A stretch of DNA of 64,000 nucleotides from JAKSSM01 sp045629065 (GCA_045629065.1 JAZQQK010000039.1:24782-88781), one strand, 5' to 3'. Positions 27,715-37,800 are shown, counted from the stretch's first letter. Program-made: numbers and translations. The notes: a model not told the origin generated them from the letters alone.

Positions 27715-28215
27715 TTATTTTTCTTTGTGCTTTATGATGAGTGGAAGAACTTCTTGAGCTGTAATTCCAAATACATATGCTAGCTCATCAATAAGCATTC
27801 TTTCCGCATCTTTCAAGAATCGTTCATCAGATGAATGAAGTTTCTTGCCCTTTTCGAGTTGTTCAATCTGATGGAGATAAAGAGTTCTAGTCATCACCAA
27901 AACATCTTCGCTAGTACCATGGAGCAAAATATCTTTGTACTGTTGGGATCTTTCTCTTTCATTTTCAGTCCAAGGTAAAGGTGCTGCGGGAACCTTATCT
28001 AACAGTTCTTGTGCCTCTTTCTTAGAAAGAACAGGACGCATGCGCTTAAGTACCTGCTCATTCTTAGTAGGCACATACACTGCATCTTCTTTCTTGCCTA
28101 GTGGGGCTAAAACATAATACTCGACAGACTCTTTGCCAAATCTGAGTTCGGTTATATCCTCTATCTGACAAACGCCATCTGTTCCATATATAACTATATC
28201 ATCAATATGATACAT
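27715..28215 (-). CDS. carD: CarD/CdnL family transcription regulator
   Basis: 166 residues. The N-terminal Tudor-like RNA-polymerase-interaction domain (about 1-60; DIVIYGTDGVCQIEDI, YYVLAPL) is followed by a helical DNA-binding region (about 70-160). CarD family proteins bind the polymerase beta subunit and stabilise the open complex. It has its own promoter and terminator, so it is a single-gene unit downstream of polC. Confidence 0.9.
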   Translation of the reverse strand: MYHIDDIVIYGTDGVCQIEDITELRFGKESVEYYVLAPLGKKEDAVYVPTKNEQVLKRMRPVLSKKEAQELLDKVPAAPLPWTENERERSQQYKDILLHGTSEDVLVMTRTLYLHQIEQLEKGKKLHSSDERFLKDAERMLIDELAYVFGITAQEVLPLIIKHKEK

Positions 28216-28269
28216 CTTTACCTCTTATCTGCTTTTGGAGTTGTTTTCTCCTATATAACCAACAAAAAT

Positions 28270-28298
28270 ATTATATCATACAAATATAAAAAAGTCGA
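28270..28298 (-). promoter_or_regulatory. Promoter of carD
   Basis: On the minus strand TCGACT (28293-28298) and TATAAT (28270-28275) are spaced by 17 bases, immediately after the polC stop codon. No strong terminator separates polC from it, so some read-through from polC is possible. Confidence 0.5.
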
Positions 28299-28306
28299 GT
28301 GCTTTT

Positions 28307-31300
28307 CTAGAACATAGAAAGCTGGTCTGTTTCAGGTAAGCCATTAAATATTCCTCTATCCTTTAAGACCTCAACTACCGATTTGTTCAAACTTGCACGA
28401 ATTTGGGCTTCTTCAATTGTGCTGAATGGCGCTTCACTATATGCATCATATAATCCTAGTGCCGCACTCTCTCCAACACCATTTATCGCAACTAACGGCA
28501 ACTGAACTTTTCCGTCTCTTACCCAGAATTTTGTAGCAAGTGACTCCCCTAGCTTGGCTTGAAGGAACTCTAGGCCTCTCGCATACATCTCGTAAGCTAC
28601 TTCAAGAATAGTAAACTCATCCTTTTCCTTAGCGGATGCATTATTACCCTTAAGCTTGATTTCCTCCATCTTGGCTAAGACGGCCTCTTTGCCCTTCATA
28701 ATTGTTTCTTCATCAAAGCTATCAACCTTTGATGTGAAATATGTAGCATAGAATTCAGCTGGATAATATACCTTATACCACGCCATTCTGTAGCTCATCA
28801 TAGTATATGCTACGGCGTGTGCCCTTGGGAACATGTATTTAATCTTATTGCAAGAATCAATATACCAGTCAGGAACTCCATGGGCTTTCATCTTTTCGAT
28901 CTGATCGTCTCTTAAGAGTCTGCCCTTTCTTACGTCTTCCATGATTTTGAAAGCATCTTGGTTTTCTAGTCCTTTTAGACGTAAGTAGTTCATAATGTCG
29001 TCACGAGTTGATATTACTTCGCTCATAGTTGCGACGCCTGAACGGATATAATCTTGAGCATTGTTCAGCCATACATCAGTGCCATGTGAAAAACCTGCAA
29101 TTCTTACAAGATCAGCGAATTTGTTTGGCTTAATATCATCTAGCATCTGACGCGTAAATGGTGTGCCAAACTCAGGAATTGCATAAGATCCATGAGTAAA
29201 TTTGTAGTCCGAATCCTTTATATTCAAAGCTTCTATTCCATTGAAAATGCTCAGAACCTTTTGGTCACTCAAGTCAACTTCAAGAGGATTGATATCTGTC
29301 ATATCCTGAAGTTGTCTGATCATGGAAGGCACATCATGGCCTAGAATATCGAGCTTTAATAAGTTCTTATCAATCTTGTGATAATCAAAGTGTGTTGTAA
29401 CTATGTCAGTTTCTGTATCATCAGCTGGATGCTGTACTGGGCAGAATTCATAGATTTCATGATCATCAGGAACGATTACAATTCCTCCCGGGTGCTGACC
29501 AGTTGTACGCTTAACGCCTGTACACTTCGTAGCTAATCTATCTGCCTCGTATTTGTTAATAGGAATCTGACGCTCTTCAAAGTATTTCATTACATAACCG
29601 TAGGCAGTCTTATCTGCAACAGTACCTACCGTACCTGCTTTGAAAACATTCTTTTCACCAAAGATTTCTCCAACATATCTGTGAGCTACTGGCTGATATT
29701 CACCTGCAAAGTTAAGGTCGATATCTGGCTCCTTGTCACCATTGAAACCCAAGAAAGTTTCAAACGGAATTGTATAGCCATTGCGATTCATCGGAGTGCC
29801 ACATTCAGGACATTCCTTTGGAGGCATGTCAACACCACAATCATACAGGTTCTTATCTCCCCATTCTATGTGTTTGCATTTAGGACAAATATAGTGTGGA
29901 TCTAGTGGATTAACCTCTGTGATTCCTGCCATAGTTGCGGCAAGTGAAGAACCTACAGAACCTCTGGAACCTACCAGGTATCCATCGGAAAGCGACTTCT
30001 TTACCAACATCTGTGCAGAAACATACATGACAGAATATCCATTGTTAATGATGGAATTCAGTTCTTTTTCGAGTCTTGCTTCTATGACTTCCGGAACATT
30101 TTCACCATAGATTTCATGAACTTTCTTCATGCAAGATTCCCGTAGAGTATTCTCTGAATTTGCGATTCTTGGAGGATACTTTTCTTTTGGAACTGGCAAA
30201 ATGTTTGCATCACACATGTCAGCTATTTTATTAGTGTTGTCTATAACTATTTCTTTTGCCCTATCGCCCAGATAAGCAAATTCCGCGAGCATCTCATCTG
30301 TTGTACGCATATAGAGTCCCTCGCCCTTATCAGCGTCATCATAGCCCATTCCTGCCATTATGATGTTACGGTAAAGTGCAGACTCTGGCTCGTCATAATG
30401 TGCGTCAGTCGTTGCAACTACAGGTTTTCTGAGCTCATCCGCTATTTCAATAATGCGTCGGTTAATATTTTGAATATCTGCCTCAGTCATTATTCTCTTG
30501 CCTTCAAAATAGAACTCTTCTTCTATCATAAACCTATTGTTTATAACGGGCTGAATTTCTAAATAATCGTATCTGGATGCAATCTTGAGTTGTTCTTCTC
30601 TTGATTTTGCCTCATATACTTTTTGCATGCCAGAGCGCTTATCATAAATAACCTCTCGCACTAAAGATTTATACAATTCACCATAGCTGCAGGCAGATCC
30701 GATGATTAAGCCCTCTCTATGTGCCTCTATTACAGACCACGGAAGTCTTGGCTTTCTGTAAAAATACTTTACGTGCGAAAGTGATACCAACTTGTATATA
30801 TTTTTTAAACCAGCTTGAGTCTTTGCCAGAATAATGATGTGATTAGTTGGCTTCTTTTTGTAATCAATATTGCCATATTCATCCACGCAATCACTATCAT
30901 CAAAAACATAGCCCTCTACGCCATAGATGACCTTTATTGGATGACCCTTGTCAGCTTGTTTTCCGGCTTCTGCCGCACAGTCAGGGAAGGCTTGAACAAC
31001 ACCGTGATCTGTGATTGCCACTGCTGGTTGGCCCCACTTTGCGGCTTGTTTTACTATGTCCGCTGGTTCATTAAAGCCATCCATTGCGCTCATCTTTGAA
31101 TGGACATGGAGTTCTACACGCTTGCCTAATTCGCAAGTGTCTTCTCTACCAGTTGCAACTTCAAGCTTCTCGATTTCTCTAATCATGATAACATTGAGGC
31201 TTTCCCAAGTATCAAATTCAACAGTACCTTGAATCTTAAGATAGTCGCCTTCATGAAGGAATTCTTCCATTTCCTTTAGCTTATTCTCTGATACAAAGCA

Positions 31301-32197
31301 CTTGCAACATACAGTTGTTGTATTGTCAGTGATGAGTATAGTTACAAGATAATTGTTTGTCTTTGTAATTCTCGAACTCATCTTAAAGAAATATCCGTTT
31401 ACTATTACGCTTCCCAATTCGGGTTTTAGCTCTCTAAGGTTAGCATTGGCTTCACCATCTATACCCTTACCCATAACTTTGTTGTCTGTAATAGGAACTT
31501 CCTTTTCTCTTCTCTTATAACCGCCATATGATTTTTGTTGTCCGTCATTTGATGGCTTATATTGTCCTGTTTGAGGGGCATTTTCCTGAGCTTTTGCCTT
31601 GATGGCAGCTTGTTTTTTCAGTTCCTCGTTATATTCCTTCATCGACTCCTTGTAATCAACTGGCTCAGAATCATTAAAGTTCTGTGCACGCTGTTGATAT
31701 TCTTCTTCGTCGTTAATGAATGTAACGTCAATATTCAAGCCAAATGTGCTCTTAAAAAGTCTCTCGAATTCAGATTTTACATTTGCATTCAAAAGTTCTT
31801 CGGCCGTCTTTCCGAATGCTTTCAAAGTTAAATGGTTTTCCTTAAATCTAAAAGAACTGAGATTGATTGATTTTGTGAAAGCAGTATATGGTCCATTCAA
31901 AATATGAATCATATGAGGAATAAAATGCCTAATGATGCTTATTTCGTCTAAAACCACATCTTTGTATTCAAATTTCAGGTCTACATCACTGGCCTGTGGA
32001 AGCTGTGATAAAATCTCAGACTTAATAGTTTCACAATCAGAAAAAGGCATTACAAAATTAAGGGTAATAGGAAGTGTCAATACTCCTGTCTCCTTAGATA
32101 TTACTGCCTTACCCAGTTCGTAATGATATTTATTTTTATCGATTCTGCCATTAGAGATAGAATCCCAGTTTATTGCATTGTCGATTATGCTACGCAT
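28307..32197 (-). CDS. polC: DNA polymerase III PolC-type, lacking the exonuclease domain
   Basis: 1296 residues; B. subtilis PolC has about 1437. In order: N-terminal domain (1-235), OB fold (about 250-345), PHP domain (about 360-605), zinc motif CPKC...CPECG (771-799), palm with PDIDLN (Asp825, Asp827), fingers and C-terminal region ending LSMF. The DEDD 3'-5' exonuclease that normally interrupts the PHP domain is missing: only 24 residues lie between Glu428 and His453, and no FDxETTG motif is present. The PHP ligands appear complete (His364, His366, Asp397, His398, Glu428, His453, Cys503, Asp598, His600). The frame is continuous. It is the last gene of the pyrH operon and is probably the main replicase. 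Confidence 0.96.
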   Translation of the reverse strand: MRSIIDNAINWDSISNGRIDKNKYHYELGKAVISKETGVLTLPITLNFVMPFSDCETIKSEILSQLPQASDVDLKFEYKDVVLDEISIIRHFIPHMIHILNGPYTAFTKSINLSSFRFKENHLTLKAFGKTAEELLNANVKSEFERLFKSTFGLNIDVTFINDEEEYQQRAQNFNDSEPVDYKESMKEYNEELKKQAAIKAKAQENAPQTGQYKPSNDGQQKSYGGYKRREKEVPITDNKVMGKGIDGEANANLRELKPELGSVIVNGYFFKMSSRITKTNNYLVTILITDNTTTVCCKCFVSENKLKEMEEFLHEGDYLKIQGTVEFDTWESLNVIMIREIEKLEVATGREDTCELGKRVELHVHSKMSAMDGFNEPADIVKQAAKWGQPAVAITDHGVVQAFPDCAAEAGKQADKGHPIKVIYGVEGYVFDDSDCVDEYGNIDYKKKPTNHIIILAKTQAGLKNIYKLVSLSHVKYFYRKPRLPWSVIEAHREGLIIGSACSYGELYKSLVREVIYDKRSGMQKVYEAKSREEQLKIASRYDYLEIQPVINNRFMIEEEFYFEGKRIMTEADIQNINRRIIEIADELRKPVVATTDAHYDEPESALYRNIIMAGMGYDDADKGEGLYMRTTDEMLAEFAYLGDRAKEIVIDNTNKIADMCDANILPVPKEKYPPRIANSENTLRESCMKKVHEIYGENVPEVIEARLEKELNSIINNGYSVMYVSAQMLVKKSLSDGYLVGSRGSVGSSLAATMAGITEVNPLDPHYICPKCKHIEWGDKNLYDCGVDMPPKECPECGTPMNRNGYTIPFETFLGFNGDKEPDIDLNFAGEYQPVAHRYVGEIFGEKNVFKAGTVGTVADKTAYGYVMKYFEERQIPINKYEADRLATKCTGVKRTTGQHPGGIVIVPDDHEIYEFCPVQHPADDTETDIVTTHFDYHKIDKNLLKLDILGHDVPSMIRQLQDMTDINPLEVDLSDQKVLSIFNGIEALNIKDSDYKFTHGSYAIPEFGTPFTRQMLDDIKPNKFADLVRIAGFSHGTDVWLNNAQDYIRSGVATMSEVISTRDDIMNYLRLKGLENQDAFKIMEDVRKGRLLRDDQIEKMKAHGVPDWYIDSCNKIKYMFPRAHAVAYTMMSYRMAWYKVYYPAEFYATYFTSKVDSFDEETIMKGKEAVLAKMEEIKLKGNNASAKEKDEFTILEVAYEMYARGLEFLQAKLGESLATKFWVRDGKVQLPLVAINGVGESAALGLYDAYSEAPFSTIEEAQIRASLNKSVVEVLKDRGIFNGLPETDQLSMF

Positions 32198-32214
32198 AAA
32201 TTCTCCTAATCGAA

Positions 32215-33294
32215 TTATATATTTTGTTCTATCAATGAAATTAGTTCATTTACTATGTCTTTTTCAGGGACTTTTCGTAAAATTTCGCCCTTTCTAAACA
32301 GAAGACCTTCACCTATGCCTCCAGCTACCCCAAAATCGGCTTCTTTTGCCTCTCCTGGCCCGTTTACAGCACATCCCATAACAGCGACCGTTATGCCGGG
32401 TTTCCTCGCTGAAATCAGTTGTTTTTCGATTGGCTCGAGTCTTAGTTCAATCTCACTAGCAAGCTTTTCGAGATTTACTTTAGTTCTGCCACATGTAGGG
32501 CAAGACACAAGATTAATAGCAGACTCTCTTAAGCCGAGCGTTCTTAGAATTTCTTTTGCAAATATTACTTCTTCAACAGGATCAGCTGTTAGAGAAACTC
32601 TCATCGTATCGCCTATTCCATCAAGGAGTAAGGCCCCAATTCCAACAGCAGATTTTACCTTGCCTCTTGCTAAAGTTCCCGCCTCTGTAATTCCGATATG
32701 AATTGGATGGTCAGTCCCCTTTGCCAAGATTTTATGTGCTTCGTAGTTCACTTTAACATTTGAGGATTTAATAGACACTACTAAATTGTCATAGTCCAAA
32801 TCCTCGATGATTTTTAAGCTTGCAAGTGCAGACTCTACTAAACCTTCCGCAGAGACGCCGTGATACTTCTCAACTCGTTCTTTCTCTAGTGAACCGGAGT
32901 TTACGCCTACTCTAATAGGAATTTCTCTTTCTTTAGCCAAGTCTACGACTGCTTTAACCCTATCAATGCCACCGATGTTGCCAGGGTTAATTCTAACTTT
33001 ATCAGCACCTTGCTTGATTGCTTCCATAGCTAATCTATAATCAAAGTGAATGTCTGCTACAAGTGGAACACGATTACCCATCTTGATAAGTTTGGATTTT
33101 ACCTCACCAAAAACACTAGCAGATTCCATATCAGGCACTGCAATTCTAACGATTTCACAGCCCGCATCCGTCAGTCTTGTAATCTGATTCATCAAAGCAT
33201 TTTCATCCCTTGAATCCACATTGCACATCGACTGAATGGCGATAGGACTTCCACCGCCTATTACAACATCACCAATTCTAACTTTCTTTGTCAT
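32215..33294 (-). CDS. ispG: 4-hydroxy-3-methylbut-2-enyl diphosphate synthase (flavodoxin/ferredoxin type)
   Basis: 359 residues. The TIM barrel starts with IGDVVIGGGSPIAIQSM, and the [4Fe-4S] Cys ligands lie in VSCPTCGRT and VMGCAVNGPGE. It makes HMBPP in the non-mevalonate isoprenoid pathway. In Bacillus the corresponding position before polC holds proS; here dxr, rseP and ispG form a nearly complete run of isoprenoid genes beside uppS, which uses the product. Confidence 0.96.
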   Translation of the reverse strand: MTKKVRIGDVVIGGGSPIAIQSMCNVDSRDENALMNQITRLTDAGCEIVRIAVPDMESASVFGEVKSKLIKMGNRVPLVADIHFDYRLAMEAIKQGADKVRINPGNIGGIDRVKAVVDLAKEREIPIRVGVNSGSLEKERVEKYHGVSAEGLVESALASLKIIEDLDYDNLVVSIKSSNVKVNYEAHKILAKGTDHPIHIGITEAGTLARGKVKSAVGIGALLLDGIGDTMRVSLTADPVEEVIFAKEILRTLGLRESAINLVSCPTCGRTKVNLEKLASEIELRLEPIEKQLISARKPGITVAVMGCAVNGPGEAKEADFGVAGGIGEGLLFRKGEILRKVPEKDIVNELISLIEQNI

Positions 33295-33302
33295 TTGCTC
33301 AC

Positions 33303-34361
33303 CTATTTTGTGAAAATACGAACTATGTCATTCCAAGTTACAAATACCATAAGACCCAATAAGAGTATTATGCCTATGGCGTGTACTATGCTTTCAACTT
33401 TCTCATTAACCTTCTTGCCTGTTATTAAAGTGAATAGAACAAATATGATTCTGCCTCCATCCAAAGCTGGGAATGGGAACATATTTACTATCGCAAGGTT
33501 TACACATATAAGTGCAACAAGGAAGCCGTAATACCAGAAGCCATAGTCAATTGTTTCGTTAACCATAGTGACGATTCCAACCGGTCCTGACAATTCTTCC
33601 ATGCCCACCTTGCCACGGAATAAATCGCCAAACGATGTAAATTCAAGCTTTGCAATATTCCACGTGGATGTGGCACCATTTACTAACGAGAAAAACGGAT
33701 TGTGGCCTATCTTACAAGTAACTCCAACTATGTATCTATAGCCCAGAAGCGTTCCTGCCTCATCATATACTTCGTTATATTCTGGTGTGGCCTTAAGTTC
33801 AAGCTTCTTTCCATGTCTAGCTATTATGAAACTTGTTTCATTGCCTTCGCTAGCATTTAGAATTGTGCCTACCTGATTCCAATTGTCAATCTTCTCATCA
33901 GCGATTTCTACAATTTTGTCGCCAACTTCAAATCCAGCCAAATCAGCTGGTGAACCAGGTGTAATCTCTGCAATTTTAGTTGTAGTATGACCTGAAATAA
34001 GCAGTACCAAAGTCATAACTAAAATAGCTGTCAGAATGTTCATAAGAGAGCCCGCAGCTAATATCAACAATTTCTGCCAAGGTTTCTTCGCTCTAAACGA
34101 CCTAGGATTAGGTGGGACTTCCCCATCTATTTCATCACCAAAAACTGCCGCATCTTCATCCATGGCACAATAACCACCGATAGGTAAAATCCTGATGGCA
34201 TAAAGTGTTTCTCCCTTTTGCTTCTTCCAGATGGCAGGTCCCATTCCGAAAGAAAATTCATTTACTTGTACATTGCAACTCTTTGCTGCGATGAAGTGAC
34301 CCAATTCGTGAGGGAAAATCATCAAGCAAAATAGTACTATTGCAAGTATTGCTGTTTTCAT
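33303..34361 (-). CDS. rseP: RIP metalloprotease RseP/RasP (site-2 protease)
   Basis: 352 residues with about four membrane helices. The zinc motif HELGHF is at residues 18-23 in the first helix, a PDZ domain follows at about 130-200, and LDGGR in the third helix completes the active site. It cleaves anti-sigma factors and remnant signal peptides inside the membrane. Its place between dxr and ispG follows the conserved operon. Confidence 0.95.
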   Translation of the reverse strand: MKTAILAIVLFCLMIFPHELGHFIAAKSCNVQVNEFSFGMGPAIWKKQKGETLYAIRILPIGGYCAMDEDAAVFGDEIDGEVPPNPRSFRAKKPWQKLLILAAGSLMNILTAILVMTLVLLISGHTTTKIAEITPGSPADLAGFEVGDKIVEIADEKIDNWNQVGTILNASEGNETSFIIARHGKKLELKATPEYNEVYDEAGTLLGYRYIVGVTCKIGHNPFFSLVNGATSTWNIAKLEFTSFGDLFRGKVGMEELSGPVGIVTMVNETIDYGFWYYGFLVALICVNLAIVNMFPFPALDGGRIIFVLFTLITGKKVNEKVESIVHAIGIILLLGLMVFVTWNDIVRIFTK

Positions 34362-34371
34362 ATAAATCCCC

Positions 34372-35502
34372 TTATTTTAAACTATTTCTTGTTTCTTGGT
34401 CGATTTTCAAAATATCTTCCAAACTTAAATTATACTCACCTTTGTGTGATTCTAGTGTTTTCTCCAAGGTGTTTTGAATATCGATAAATGGAATCTGTTT
34501 GTTCAAGAACTTTTCCACTAAGATCTCATTGGCTGCATTCATTACCACTGGATACGAGCCACCCTTTTCAATTGCCTTGAAAGCTAACTTCAAGCACTTA
34601 AATGTATCCAAATCAGGCTTCTCAAATGTAAGGTTGGAACCTACGCTAAAGAAGTCGAGTTCTTGATCTGTATTTTCTAATCTATCAGGATATCCCATTG
34701 CTAAACTAATAGGAATTTTCATGTCTGGAAGACCCAGCTGGCAAAGCACAGAGTTATCCATGAATTCAACGCCGGAATGAACTATAGACTGTGGGTGAAT
34801 CAAAACCTGAATATTCTTAGGCTCTACGCCAAAAAGCCACTTGGCTTCGATTACTTCCAAGCCCTTATTCATAAGAGTTGCAGAATCTATAGTAATCTTT
34901 TTGCCCATGTTCCATTTGGGATGTTTTAATGCCTGTTCAAGAGTAACATTTGATAGCTGCTCAAGATTATATCCCCTAAAAGGGCCACCTGAGCAAGTTA
35001 GTAAAATCTTCTTTACTGGTCTATTTTGATTGCCTTCAAGGCACTGGAAAATTGCAGAGTGTTCGCTATCTATAGGAAGAAGTTTGATGCCCTTTTCCTT
35101 TACGGCTCTCATACCCGCCACGCCGCCCGCTACCAAAGTTTCTTTGTTAGCTAGTCCGATGTCATGACCACATTCGATTGCATGATAAGTAGGTGCCAGA
35201 CCCCTCATTCCCATCAGTGAATTGATTACTAAATCGCAATCATTTTCTACTGCCTCTAATAAGCCTTCTGGTCCAAATGAAAACTTTACCTGTGGAAAAG
35301 CTTTTTTCAGCTCAAGAGCATCATCTTTTGATTCAATTACTGCAAATATTGGCTTAAACTCTTCAATCTGTTTAGCTAATAAGTCCTTGTTTTTACCGCA
35401 AGTTAAAGCCACAATTTTAAAATCATCGGGATGTCTTCTTACAACCTCCAAAACCTGTGTGCCTATTGAACCTGTTGAACCTAATAATACTAATCTTTTC
35501 AT
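34372..35502 (-). CDS. dxr: 1-deoxy-D-xylulose 5-phosphate reductoisomerase
   Basis: 376 residues. The NADPH-binding motif GSTGSIGTQ is at residues 8-16, and the metal and substrate residues lie in LLPIDSEHSAIFQCL. It is the committed step of the non-mevalonate pathway and the target of fosmidomycin. Confidence 0.97.
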   Translation of the reverse strand: MKRLVLLGSTGSIGTQVLEVVRRHPDDFKIVALTCGKNKDLLAKQIEEFKPIFAVIESKDDALELKKAFPQVKFSFGPEGLLEAVENDCDLVINSLMGMRGLAPTYHAIECGHDIGLANKETLVAGGVAGMRAVKEKGIKLLPIDSEHSAIFQCLEGNQNRPVKKILLTCSGGPFRGYNLEQLSNVTLEQALKHPKWNMGKKITIDSATLMNKGLEVIEAKWLFGVEPKNIQVLIHPQSIVHSGVEFMDNSVLCQLGLPDMKIPISLAMGYPDRLENTDQELDFFSVGSNLTFEKPDLDTFKCLKLAFKAIEKGGSYPVVMNAANEILVEKFLNKQIPFIDIQNTLEKTLESHKGEYNLSLEDILKIDQETRNSLK

Positions 35503-35509
35503 GTAATAA

Positions 35510-36412
35510 TTATCCTATTGTTAATGTCGAATAAAATTGTGCGCCCTGTACTAATGCTCCGAAAATAATTGGAATCATTGATACAAATGCATATATAAAT
35601 GGTGCTACAAAAAGCACGCTGTCGAATCTATCTAAGATTCCACCATGTCCAGGAATCAAATTGCCAAAATCTTTCAATCCCATCATACGCTTGAGACTTG
35701 AGGCTGAAAGGTCTCCTAACTGTGCGAATACAGAACCTATCAGGGCTACTACAACTATAATAACAATGAATTTGGAGTAACTAGTGAATTGATACATATA
35801 TTCGAATGAATCCTTGAAAATAGCAACAAAGGCTACGCTCAAAATGATAGATCCCAATACTCCACCAATTGCTCCTTCAATCGTCTTCTTTCTGCTTAAA
35901 TTAGGGCAAAGCTTATGCTTTCCGCACGCAGAACCTACGAAGTAAGCGAAAATATCTGTTCCAAATGCAATAGTAAAGACTAGCCAAATCCAAGGGCCAA
36001 ATAAGCCTTTCGTTCCTGCAAGTATGTCGAGTTTATATATGAACTGAGCTAAAAATCCCACATATATGATGCCCATAAATGTTGCCATTACATCCATAAC
36101 TCGTCTCTCTTCAACTTTGAAGCCGTATAGCAGGCACATGAAGATTACAATGAAAATCCACAATCCTATTGTAACTGAGAACGAACTGTTTGAAATGGTT
36201 GCAGGAAATATGTTAAACACATATAAAAGTGCAACTGATAAATAGCCTATGAATCTGCTTGGCTTGGCACATATTTGTTCGCAACCAATATAGAATTCAT
36301 TTAATCCTAATACAGTGATTGTAAGCACGCCCCAAAGAAGCCAATAGCCACCTAAATATACAACCACTAAAAGTGGTAGAAGCACTAGACTCGATAAAAT
36401 ACGTTTTTTCAT
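35510..36412 (-). CDS. cdsA: Phosphatidate cytidylyltransferase
   Basis: 300 residues with about eight membrane helices. The CdsA signature GDLSASSLKRMMGLKDFG...GGILDRFDS lies near residues 235-270. It makes CDP-diacylglycerol for phospholipid synthesis. The start overlaps the uppS stop by one base (TAATG). Confidence 0.95.
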   Translation of the reverse strand: MKKRILSSLVLLPLLVVVYLGGYWLLWGVLTITVLGLNEFYIGCEQICAKPSRFIGYLSVALLYVFNIFPATISNSSFSVTIGLWIFIVIFMCLLYGFKVEERRVMDVMATFMGIIYVGFLAQFIYKLDILAGTKGLFGPWIWLVFTIAFGTDIFAYFVGSACGKHKLCPNLSRKKTIEGAIGGVLGSIILSVAFVAIFKDSFEYMYQFTSYSKFIVIIVVVALIGSVFAQLGDLSASSLKRMMGLKDFGNLIPGHGGILDRFDSVLFVAPFIYAFVSMIPIIFGALVQGAQFYSTLTIG

Positions 36413-37137
36413 TAACGTCCTCCATATCTTCTTTCTCGGTGCATATACTCATCAATTATCTTTTCAAACTCATCTGGTGCGAAATCTGGCCAAAGCGTAT
36501 CGGTGAACGCAAGCTCCGAATATGCTGCCTGCCACAACAAGAAGTTTGAAAGTCTCTCCTCACCAGATGTTCTAATGATTAAATCCGGATCTGGAATCAT
36601 ATCATTATCCCAACCTGTGTAGAGATATTTAGAAATCATTAGTTCAGTAACTTGACTAGGGTCCATAGCGCCATCTGTAAGTCTATCAGCCATTCTCTGC
36701 ATAGCCCTTACTATTTCCTGACGTCCTCCATAGTTCAAAGCAATTGCGAATTGAAGGCCCTTATTGTTCTTTGTGGCCTCTAATGCCCTATCAATTGATG
36801 CAATTGCATCTTCTGGAAGCTTTTCTTTGTAGTCCCCCAATATGTGAACTTTAACATTATTATTGTTAAGTTCTTCCAATTCAGATGCTACGAACTTTAC
36901 AAGCAATTTAAAGATTCCGCTGACTTCTTCGGTTGATCTCTTCCAGTTTTCTGTGCTAAAAGCATATACAGTTAGGTACTTTATACCCATTTGATCTGCT
37001 TTCTTTATTATTTCCTTCATGGCTAACATTCCTTGATTGTGGCCTTGAAGTCTTGGTACTTTGTGCTTTTCTGCCCAACGGCCATTGCCATCCATAATAA
37101 TGGCTACATGCTGTGGCATACTTTTAATTTCTTCCAT
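36412..37137 (-). CDS. uppS: Undecaprenyl diphosphate synthase (isoprenyl transferase)
   Basis: 241 residues from the ATG at 37137. HVAIIMDGNGRWA with the catalytic Asp, then AFSTENWKR and RTSGEERLSNFLLWQ are diagnostic. It makes the C55 carrier for peptidoglycan and wall polymers. The frame stays open upstream to an ATG at 37203, but that start lies inside a strong hairpin; ATG codons at 37137 or 37119 fit the family better. None has a textbook ribosome site, so the exact start is uncertain. Confidence 0.93.
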   Translation of the reverse strand: MEEIKSMPQHVAIIMDGNGRWAEKHKVPRLQGHNQGMLAMKEIIKKADQMGIKYLTVYAFSTENWKRSTEEVSGIFKLLVKFVASELEELNNNNVKVHILGDYKEKLPEDAIASIDRALEATKNNKGLQFAIALNYGGRQEIVRAMQRMADRLTDGAMDPSQVTELMISKYLYTGWDNDMIPDPDLIIRTSGEERLSNFLLWQAAYSELAFTDTLWPDFAPDEFEKIIDEYMHRERRYGGR

Positions 37138-37174
37138 ATTTTCCGTTTTTTGTATATTTGTTTCCCATAAAAGT

Positions 37175-37202
37175 TGTGGCTGTATCGTTGAATACAGCCA
37201 CA
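37175..37202 (-). other. Strong hairpin between frr and uppS
   Basis: A perfect 11-base inverted repeat (TGTGGCTGTAT and ATACAGCCACA) with a six-base loop. On the minus strand it is followed by ACTTTTATGGG, so it is at best a leaky terminator. It may tune uppS and downstream expression or protect the frr-side RNA. Confidence 0.6.
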
Positions 37203-37233
37203 TTTGATTACTATATTGGTGCTTAGTTAAAAG

Positions 37234-37788
37234 CTATACTTCCATGATTTCCTTATCCTTTTGAGCGATGACATCATCGATTTGCTTTTCAATCTTTTCT
37301 ACCATCTTTTGGATGTCGTCTAAGCCGCCCTTAAGGTCATCTTCTGTAATCTCGTGATCCTTTTCCATTTTCTTTAACTTATCATTGGCATCACGTCTTA
37401 AGTTACGTACTGCAACCTTAGCTTCTTCACCGTATTTCTTAACTGTCTTTGTTAATTCCTTACGTCTTTCTTCAGTTACTACAGGAATAGCAAGACGAAC
37501 AGATTTACCATCGTTTGTAGGATTGATACCGATATCAGCCATATTAATACCTCTTTCGATATCGTGAAGTGACTTGGGATCAAAAGGTGAAATCAATAAT
37601 GTACGAGGGTCAGGTGTGGAAATATTAGCAATATTCTTTAAAGGTGTAGGAGTACCATAATACTCTACCATAACTTTATCAAGAAGTGCTGGGTTTGCAC
37701 GACCTGCTCTAACAGTGTTGAGGTCTTCTTTTAAAAGAGCGATTGTCTTTTGGCTTCTCTCTTCGAGATTCTTTTTTACAGTTTCCAT
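37234..37788 (-). CDS. frr: Ribosome recycling factor
   Basis: 184 residues, the standard length. DLNTVRAGRANPALLDKV and the C-terminal KKMEKDHEITEDDLKGG are typical of RRF. Together with EF-G it splits post-termination ribosomes. It follows pyrH by 12 bases. Confidence 0.98.
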   Translation of the reverse strand: METVKKNLEERSQKTIALLKEDLNTVRAGRANPALLDKVMVEYYGTPTPLKNIANISTPDPRTLLISPFDPKSLHDIERGINMADIGINPTNDGKSVRLAIPVVTEERRKELTKTVKKYGEEAKVAVRNLRRDANDKLKKMEKDHEITEDDLKGGLDDIQKMVEKIEKQIDDVIAQKDKEIMEV

Positions 37789-37800
37789 ATGATTCTCCTA

